Of a stretch of DNA of 6,300 nucleotides, positions 1 to 3,433 are shown piece by piece. A program made the position numbers and the translations under genes. The notes under the pieces are model-generated. The model worked only from the letters and a program-made list of their open reading frames with translations. It had not been told where the DNA came from and made no database searches. The stretch is taken from NCBI GenBank assembly GCA_946885765.1, contig CAMPHD010000198.1, positions 1 through 6,300 of the forward strand, in the 5' to 3' direction. The DNA comes from an uncultured Thalassospira sp. (GTDB taxonomy: Bacteria > Pseudomonadota > Alphaproteobacteria > Rhodospirillales_A > Thalassospiraceae). Position 1 is the stretch's first letter. Each line of letters starts with the position of its first letter.

Positions 1-1
1 C

Positions 2-1162
2 CTTGTTGCAATGAACAAGGGCGAAAGCGTTCCGGCCGCAACCGAAAAACGTTATGCCAAGCTGAAGGGCGAGATGGTTGACCTTATGGAAGATGTTCAC
101 CTGAACAACTTCCGGATCGAGGAACTGCTTGATCACTTGACGGGCCTGAACAACCGTTTGCTCGGTCTTGAAGGCAAGCTTCTGCGTTTTGCCGACCGTT
201 GCAAGATCAAACGCCCCGATTTCGTCAAACAGTATCAGGGCCATGAACTTGACCCGAACTGGATGGAACGTGTTGGCGAACTGCCGGGCAAGGGCTGGAA
301 AGCTTTTATTGAACGCTATCCCGATGAAATCGCCCAGTTGCGTGAAAATATCGGTGGTGTTTCGGCCGAGGTCGGCTTGCCGATTGGTGAATTCCGTCGT
401 GTTTACGGCGTCGTCAACAAAGGCGAACGCGAAGCGGCACGTGCGAAAAAGGAAATGATCGAGGCCAACCTGCGTCTCGTGATTTCGATTGCCAAGAAAT
501 ACACCAACCGCGGTCTTCAGTTCCTTGACCTTATTCAGGAAGGCAATATTGGCCTGATGAAGGCGGTGGACAAGTTTGAATACCGCCGTGGTTACAAATT
601 CTCGACCTATGCGACCTGGTGGATCCGTCAGGCGATTACGCGTTCCATCGCCGATCAGGCCCGTACGATCCGTATTCCGGTTCACATGATCGAAACCATC
701 AACAAACTGGTCCGTACCTCGCGCCAGATGTTGCATGAAATCGGTCGGGAGCCGACCCCGGAAGAGCTGGCAGAAAAACTGCAGATGCCGCTTGAAAAGG
801 TTCGCAAGGTCCTGAAAATTGCCAAGGAGCCGATCTCGCTCGAAACCCCGATCGGGGACGAGGAAGACAGCCATCTTGGCGATTTCATCGAAGACAAGAA
901 CGCCGTTCAGCCGCTTGACGCTGCGATCCAGGCCAACCTGCGTGAAACCACCACGCGCGTTCTGGCATCGCTGACCCCGCGTGAAGAACGTGTTTTGCGT
1001 ATGCGTTTCGGGATCGGGATGAACACCGACCATACCCTGGAAGAGGTTGGCCAGCAGTTCTCTGTGACCCGCGAACGTATCCGTCAGATCGAGGCAAAGG
1101 CGCTGCGCAAGCTCAAGCATCCGTCGCGCTCGCGCAAATTGCGTTCGTTCCTCGATTATTAA
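2..1162 (+). CDS. rpoD: RNA polymerase primary sigma factor RpoD (sigma-70), 5'-truncated by window edge
   Basis: Housekeeping sigma factor that directs core RNA polymerase to -35/-10 promoters. The frame is open from the first base (Leu-Val-Ala precede the ATG at 11), so that ATG is internal and the true start lies before the window. About 386 C-terminal residues are present, against over 600 usual for alphaproteobacterial RpoD. Counting from the ATG at 11: residues 1-135 are the sigma-70 non-conserved region, with a leucine-rich stretch around 39-60. Region 2 is at about 149-220, with [28 protein letters not shown] and the -10-recognising [15 protein letters not shown]. Region 3 is at about 227-303 ([11 protein letters not shown] onward). 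Region 4 is at about 315-368, with [14 protein letters not shown] and the -35-binding helix-turn-helix [24 protein letters not shown]. It ends in the typical FLDY. It is followed directly by hairpins and a tRNA. I see no frameshift or missing motif, and identification is essentially certain. Confidence 0.97.
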   Translation, partial: LVAMNKGESVPAATEKRYAKLKGEMVDLMEDVHLNNFRIEELLDHLTGLNNRLLGLEGKLLRFADRCKIKRPDFVKQYQGHELDPNWMERVGELPGKGWKAFIERYPDEIAQLRENIGGVSAEVGLPIGEFRRVYGVVNKGEREAARAKKEMIEANLRLVISIAKKYTNRGLQFLDLIQEGNIGLMKAVDKFEYRRGYKFSTYATWWIRQAITRSIADQARTIRIPVHMIETINKLVRTSRQMLHEIGREPTPEELAEKLQMPLEKVRKVLKIAKEPISLETPIGDEEDSHLGDFIEDKNAVQPLDAAIQANLRETTTRVLASLTPREERVLRMRFGIGMNTDHTLEEVGQQFSVTRERIRQIEAKALRKLKHPSRSRKLRSFLDY

Positions 1163-1183
1163 AAAATCTTGCGACGTTCGGGC

Positions 1184-1211
1184 TTGACCTTGGCCCGAAA
1201 ATCGCTAGTTT
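1184..1211 (+). promoter_or_regulatory. Candidate tRNA promoter overlapping the rpoD 3' hairpins
   Basis: TTGACC (1184-1189, five of six matches to TTGACA) is followed after 16 bases by TAGTTT (1206-1211, three of six to TATAAT). CTTGAC with a TAG-type -10 resembles alphaproteobacterial stable-RNA promoters. The expected start would be near 1218, about 40 bases before the mature tRNA. It is the only reasonable -35 element I see between rpoD and the tRNA. However, the -10 is weak and the element sits across two hairpins. Readthrough from rpoD is the alternative. Confidence 0.4.
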
Positions 1212-1216
1212 TCGGG
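1194..1216 (+). other. Inverted repeat (first hairpin after rpoD)
   Basis: A perfect 8-bp stem, CCCGAAAA (1194-1201) with TTTTCGGG (1209-1216), and a 7-base loop. It shares its last base with the terminator stem that follows, giving two tandem hairpins. It has no T-run of its own, so it may stabilise the rpoD mRNA 3' end or simply span the tRNA promoter -10. Confidence 0.6.
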
Positions 1217-1249
1217 ACCGCGCCAAACAATTGGCGCGGTCTTTTCTAT
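1216..1249 (+). terminator. Intrinsic terminator after rpoD
   Basis: A perfect 11-bp GC-rich stem, GACCGCGCCAA (1216-1226) with TTGGCGCGGTC (1231-1241), a 4-base loop ACAA, then TTTTCTATT. This is a textbook rho-independent terminator 53 bases after the rpoD stop. It lies within the expected leader of the next gene, a tRNA starting at 1259. Confidence 0.88.
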
Positions 1250-1258
1250 TCCCCTTGG

Positions 1259-1332
1259 GGGCCCGTAGCTCAATTGGTTAGAGCCGACCGCTCATAACGG
1301 TCTGGTTGGGGGTTCAAGTCCCTCCGGGCCTA
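1259..1332 (+). tRNA. tRNA with CAT anticodon: tRNA-Met or tRNA-Ile2 (Ile2 favoured)
   Basis: A complete 74-base cloverleaf. The acceptor stem is GGGCCCG (1259-1265) with CGGGCCT (1325-1331), six Watson-Crick pairs plus G1-U72. The D arm is GCTC/GAGC with a 9-base loop containing GG. The anticodon stem GACCG/CGGTC carries the loop CTCATAA, anticodon CAT at 1293-1295. The variable region is TGGTT, and the T arm is GGGGG/CCCTC with loop TTCAAGT. The discriminator is A1332. CCA is not encoded (1333-1335 is CCG), so the end must be added enzymatically. It is not an initiator, because position 1 is paired. CAT may mean elongator Met or, if C34 is changed to lysidine by TilS, the AUA-reading Ile2. 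C4-G69, C29-G41, U12-A23, A37/A38 and the TGGTT variable loop resemble E. coli Ile2 more than elongator Met. Simple anticodon-based annotation would say tRNA-Met. Confidence 0.95.
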
Positions 1333-1335
1333 CCG

Positions 1336-1370
1336 TGGAGCAGTGTTTACAAAGCGTAATCACTGCTCCA
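1336..1370 (+). terminator. Long hairpin just after the tRNA (possible terminator or processing structure)
   Basis: TGGAGCAGTG (1336-1345) pairs perfectly with CACTGCTCCA (1361-1370). After one T-T mismatch, TTAC/GTAA (1347-1350/1356-1359) continues the stem, leaving a 5-base loop. It starts four bases after the mature tRNA end. The bases after it (TCGCCCCCTTATC) lack a proper T-run, so termination here would be inefficient. It may instead mark the 3' boundary for RNase processing of the precursor. Confidence 0.5.
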
Positions 1371-1601
1371 TCGCCCCCTTATCATCCTGCATAAAATCAG
1401 ACTGATGCAGCAATCACCCGAATTGTCATAATTCCGCGGTATGCCTCTTAATAACTTAAGTTTAGCTGCGTTTACTCTGCCCTAGCCATTCTCGTTCTTG
1501 GCTTCGATAAGACTGGTTTATGTAATCTCCAACGTTGAGAGTCGACAGTAATAATTCTTAAACGTCGGCCCGGACGCCCCGCCGCCAAATTTTTCGTAAA
1601 A
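1371..1601. other. Intergenic stretch with no gene recognised
   Basis: About 230 bases, AT-richer than the surrounding sequence, with frequent stops and no ORF preceded by a ribosome binding site. The only small structures I see are a 10-bp palindrome AACTTAAGTT at 1453-1462 and the short dyad CAACGTTG around 1532-1539. There is no copy of the tRNA 3' end that would suggest an attachment site. The last bases become a T/A-rich promoter-like tract leading into the LexA box. Confidence 0.6.
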
Positions 1602-1616
1602 GTTCTTGATTTGTTC
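1602..1616 (+). promoter_or_regulatory. LexA (SOS) box of the alphaproteobacterial type
   Basis: GTTC (1602-1605), seven bases TTGATTT, GTTC (1613-1616). This is an exact match to the direct-repeat LexA operator GTTC-N7-GTTC known from Rhodobacter, Caulobacter and rhizobia. It lies in an AT-rich tract and covers the -35 hexamer of a candidate promoter, the usual place for a repressing operator. Eight fixed bases alone are weak evidence, but the position adds support. No classical SOS gene follows. Confidence 0.55.
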
Positions 1617-1634
1617 TTTTATTTATGGCATAAG
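1606..1634 (+). promoter_or_regulatory. Candidate sigma-70 promoter under the LexA box
   Basis: TTGATT (1606-1611) and CATAAG (1629-1634), each four of six consensus bases, with the optimal 17-base spacing in an AT-rich tract. The expected start is near 1641. The -35 lies inside the LexA box, so LexA would block RNA polymerase directly. The first signals downstream are a terminator (1668-1700) and a small ORF (1733). Confidence 0.45.
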
Positions 1635-1640
1635 AGAAAA

Positions 1641-1700
1641 GTCAACGGGAGAAATGCACCCGGACCGAAACCCGCGAGGCCTTGTGTCTCGCGGGTTTTT
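1641..1700 (+). ncRNA. Putative short transcript between SOS promoter and terminator
   Basis: If the promoter at 1606-1634 is used, RNA would start near 1641 and most would stop at the terminator ending at 1700, giving a transcript of about 60 bases. It would have a short 5' single-stranded part and the terminator hairpin, as many small RNAs do. It could equally be an attenuated leader for the ORF at 1733. No homologue is recognised. This is an inference from signal arrangement only. Confidence 0.22.
1668..1700 (+). terminator. Strong intrinsic terminator downstream of the SOS-type promoter
   Basis: AAACCCGCGAG (1668-1678) pairs over 11 bp with CTCGCGGGTTT (1688-1698). The 9-base loop is GCCTTGTGT, and the stem runs into TTTTT (1696-1700), then GCATTT. 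There is no gene between the tRNA hairpin and this site, so it presumably ends RNA begun at the promoter about 40 bases upstream, or tRNA readthrough. The A-run before the stem is short, so it looks directional (+). Confidence 0.8.
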
Positions 1701-1732
1701 GCATTTGGGGTTGGATGAAAGAGGTGATCAGG

Positions 1733-1843
1733 ATGCTGCGGCAAAGATACATACACAGACACAGGCAGGGCGGCGGTGTGCCCCGCAGGATATGGATCGG
1801 CGGCTGGCGGAACCATTATGGTGGCATTCTGCCCGAAGATTAG
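1733..1843 (+). CDS. Hypothetical 36-residue small protein with strong ribosome binding site
   Basis: The ATG at 1733 is preceded by GAGGTGATC (1721-1729), a nine-base match to the complement of the 16S rRNA 3' end. The spacing from GAGG to the ATG is 8 bases, which is near ideal and much better than other small frames here. The product, MLRQRYIHRHRQGGG... ending ILPED, has a strongly basic N-terminal half (Arg/His), a glycine-rich middle with three Trp, and an acidic end. It has no membrane segment, signal peptide or Cys. Against it being a gene: AGA, ATA and AGG codons are frequent, unlike neighbouring genes, and its last codons run into sequence resembling the start of the downstream repeat unit. 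It lies 33 bases after a strong terminator, so expression would need readthrough. No family recognised. Confidence 0.3.
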   Translation: MLRQRYIHRHRQGGGVPRRIWIGGWRNHYGGILPED

Positions 1844-1990
1844 GACTGGGGGACTAACCCGATCATTTGTCATGACGGGAGAGGTGCGTCTTATCAAAGA
1901 GGGAGCGTCAAATTTGCCGGGAGCGGCAGCAATGGCAGCAGGGGGCAGCATTGAGCTGTGACCCGTCGGCGGTGGACAGATGGGGGGCGT
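1844..1990. other. Non-coding lead-in to the repeat array, perhaps a decayed repeat copy
   Basis: No supported gene. The block from about 1830 (TGCCCGAAG) with GTCATGACGGGAG 39 bases later resembles TGCCCGAAG...GTCATGGCCGAAG in the second repeat unit (41 bases apart). ACCCGTCGGCGGTGGACAG at 1961-1979 resembles the end of a unit. This suggests an older, more diverged copy with an insertion. The 29-codon frame ATG 1872 to TGA 1961 has no Shine-Dalgarno sequence. Confidence 0.3.
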
Positions 1991-2631
1991 ATGCCCGAAA
2001 TGTGTCTGGACAGTCGGCTGGTTGCGGGAAGGCTGCCGTTGCCGAAAGTGGCCGGATCGCGGGGTGAGTCCGAAGGCCGTCAGTTGGTGAGGTTGGCAGA
2101 TGCCCGAAGTTTGTCCGGGCTCCATCGGTTGCCGGAAATCCGTCATGGCCGAAGGCGACCGGAGCGGGTGGTGGGCCCAAAGGCCGTCTGCTGGTGAGAC
2201 TGGCAGATGCCCGAGGTGTGTCTTGGGCTTCGTCGGTTGCCTAAAATGGCGACATGGCCGGGAGTGATCGGAGCGGGTGGTAAGCCCGAAGGCGGTCTGC
2301 TGGCAAGGCTGGTGAAGGCTCGAGGTGTGTCCGGACTTCATCGGCTGCCGGAAATGTCGATATGGCCGGGAGTGACCGGAGCGAGGGGGAGCCCGAAGGC
2401 CGTCTGTTGGCGGATACCCGAGGTTTGTCTGGGTCTCGGTGGTTACCGGAAAGTATCGCCATTGCCAAACGTGACCGCAATGCCGAGAGAACCCGAAGGC
2501 CGTCTGTTGCGAGGATGGCGGAGGCCCGAAGGTTTGTCCGGTGTTCGGTGGTGCCGGAAGTGCCGCCATGGCCGGAAGATCGAAGTGGGCCGTGAGGCGG
2601 AAGGCGGTCTGTCTGCGCCCTATTGGCGAGG
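1991..2631 (+). repeat. Array of six diverged tandem repeats, unit about 108 bp
   Basis: Head-to-tail units at 1991-2099, 2100-2206, 2207-2315, 2316-2413, 2414-2521 and 2522-2631 (109, 107, 109, 98, 108 and 110 bp), with no spacers. Each begins near ATGCCCGARG and continues with TKTGTCCGG. The next landmark is TCGGTTGCCGGAA, at anchors 2019, 2126, 2234, 2342, 2440 and 2549. Then come ATGGCCGGGAGTGACCGGAG and CCCGAAGGCCGTCTG (anchors 2070, 2177, 2286, 2393, 2493, 2598), ending near TTGGCGAGGATGGC. Middle units 2-4 are most alike and outer ones more decayed. The sequence is GC-rich and G-heavy on this strand. Frames stay open by chance on both strands, but unit lengths not divisible by three and missing ribosome binding sites argue against coding. 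It lies between convergent units (rpoD-tRNA and soxAG). Function unknown. Confidence 0.85.
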
Positions 2632-2837
2632 ATGCCGAAGCCCCGGGTTCGTCGGGACTTCCCGGGCTGCGGGAAGTCCGGTTTTGGCGGAGGTGGTTTG
2701 CCGTTGGGGCCGTCGTCGGCTGCGAGCGGGTTGGGGTTCGTGGCGTGGCTCTTGCGGGAAAATGCCATTGGTCGAGGCGTCATATCGCAGCGTCGGTCCG
2801 GGTTTACGGCAGCTTTGCAAAGGGCCCGGGCATCGCG
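2632..2837. other. Degenerate repeat tail and soxG downstream region, no gene
   Basis: The array decays here: ATGCCGAAG at 2632 starts like a unit but the rest matches poorly. Apart from the hairpin at 2654-2679 and a 10-bp palindrome CTTTGCAAAG (2813-2822), I see nothing. On the minus strand there is no stem followed by T-run after the soxG stop, so how soxG transcription ends is unclear. Confidence 0.5.
2655..2684 (+). terminator. Hairpin at the end of the repeat array, weak plus-strand terminator candidate
   Basis: GGACTTCCCG (2655-2664) pairs over 10 bp with CGGGAAGTCC (2670-2679), with a 5-base loop, followed by GGTTTTGG. Stem strength is high but the T-run is only four bases and offset by two. 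On the opposite strand no T-run follows, so it would not serve soxG. It may only be a structural dyad of the last, decayed repeat unit. Confidence 0.35.
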
Positions 2838-3401
2838 CTATTCGCCCGCCAGTTCAGCGCAACCCGTTTCCAGAAGGGCGATGACGTGCGGGGCGAAGGA
2901 GCGCCAAAGATCGAGGCGGTAATCCTGATCGCCATCCCGCCAGAGCACCGCCGAGACACCATCAAAAACCGTACGGCGGGCTTCGCCGGTTGGTAGCTGA
3001 TCAAGGTCGCGCGGGCATCCGATGGTGATAAGATCGCTGGCCTTGGGGCCTGCGATATGGACGGTAACTTCGCGGTCGGAAATTTCCGTCAGGCTGTGCG
3101 GGGTTTTGGCATAAATCGCCGCACAGGCATCGGTGATCGTTCCTGCCTGATCTTCGGGGGCGATGATTGTCCATTCGTCCGGGCCAAGGCATATGATTTC
3201 AACATCCCCTTTACGCCCGCACTGACCGATTTTGGCCGGAAGGGGTGCGCCCAGGGCCTTTGAGAGCGCCTTTGACAGGGCTTTCTGTTCGGGCGTTGCG
3301 GCCCGAAGGGAGAAGCGGGCGACAGGGGGCAGAAGTGCTACACGCACGGCGGAGCTTTCGGCGAGTATCCCGGCTTTGGACAGGTCGATATGTGCAGTCA
3401 T
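2838..3401 (-). CDS. soxG: Sarcosine oxidase gamma subunit SoxG
   Basis: Smallest catalytically required partner of the alpha subunit in heterotetrameric sarcosine oxidase (TSOX), a cytoplasmic complex that oxidatively demethylates sarcosine. The 187-residue product matches SoxG length and layout. It has a variable N-terminus, then LGPDEWTII, SLTEISDREVTVHIAGPKASDLITIGCPRDL, and the C-terminal GEARRTVFDGVSAVLWRD...YRLDLWRSFAPHVIALLE, the GcvT-like fold typical of the family. The ATG at 3410 is usually preferred because it is longer. But the only Shine-Dalgarno, GGAG (3411-3414), touches that ATG directly, while it lies nine bases before the ATG at 3401. I therefore choose 3401; the longer version would be 190 residues. 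The two ATGs come from a perfect 9-bp tandem duplication. soxA ends 32 bases upstream, so the genes are an operon. A short ALSK repeat is present near residues 42-50. Confidence 0.93.
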   Translation of the reverse strand: MTAHIDLSKAGILAESSAVRVALLPPVARFSLRAATPEQKALSKALSKALGAPLPAKIGQCGRKGDVEIICLGPDEWTIIAPEDQAGTITDACAAIYAKTPHSLTEISDREVTVHIAGPKASDLITIGCPRDLDQLPTGEARRTVFDGVSAVLWRDGDQDYRLDLWRSFAPHVIALLETGCAELAGE

Positions 3402-3410
3402 TGCAGTCAT

Positions 3411-3416
3411 CTCCGC
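3411..3416 (-). promoter_or_regulatory. soxG ribosome binding site that decides the start
   Basis: On the minus strand GCGGAG occupies 3416-3411. It abuts the first ATG (3410-3408) with no spacer, which is not usable, and lies nine bases before the second ATG (3401-3399), which is. This supports the shorter SoxG. Confidence 0.6.
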
Positions 3417-3433
3417 TTGTATGACCTTGGAAT

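Noticed and set aside
1259..1400. tRNA-associated integration site with a mobile element.
   Set aside because: No second copy of the tRNA 3' sequence is seen in the window, and no integrase or phage gene is present.
1654..1857. 67-codon frame beginning ATG after GGGAG, just downstream of the SOS-type promoter.
   Set aside because: The ribosome binding site is only two bases from the ATG, the strong terminator lies inside the frame, and a different frame at 1733 has a much better start.
1619..2569. 316-codon open frame on the minus strand through the repeats, with roughly 36-residue periodicity.
   Set aside because: There is no Shine-Dalgarno before the ATG at 2569. Repeat spacings (107, 108, 108, 98, 109) shift frame between some units, and the frame runs antisense across the terminator towards the LexA box. 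His/Pro/Arg-rich composition is what GC-rich non-coding DNA gives.
1991..2631. CRISPR array.
   Set aside because: Units of about 108 bp abut with no unique spacers, and copies are diverged rather than identical. No cas gene is present.
2207..2884. 225-codon plus-strand frame through the repeats and into soxG.
   Set aside because: It overlaps the 3' end of soxG antisense, has no good ribosome binding site, and its repeat translations do not stay in one frame.
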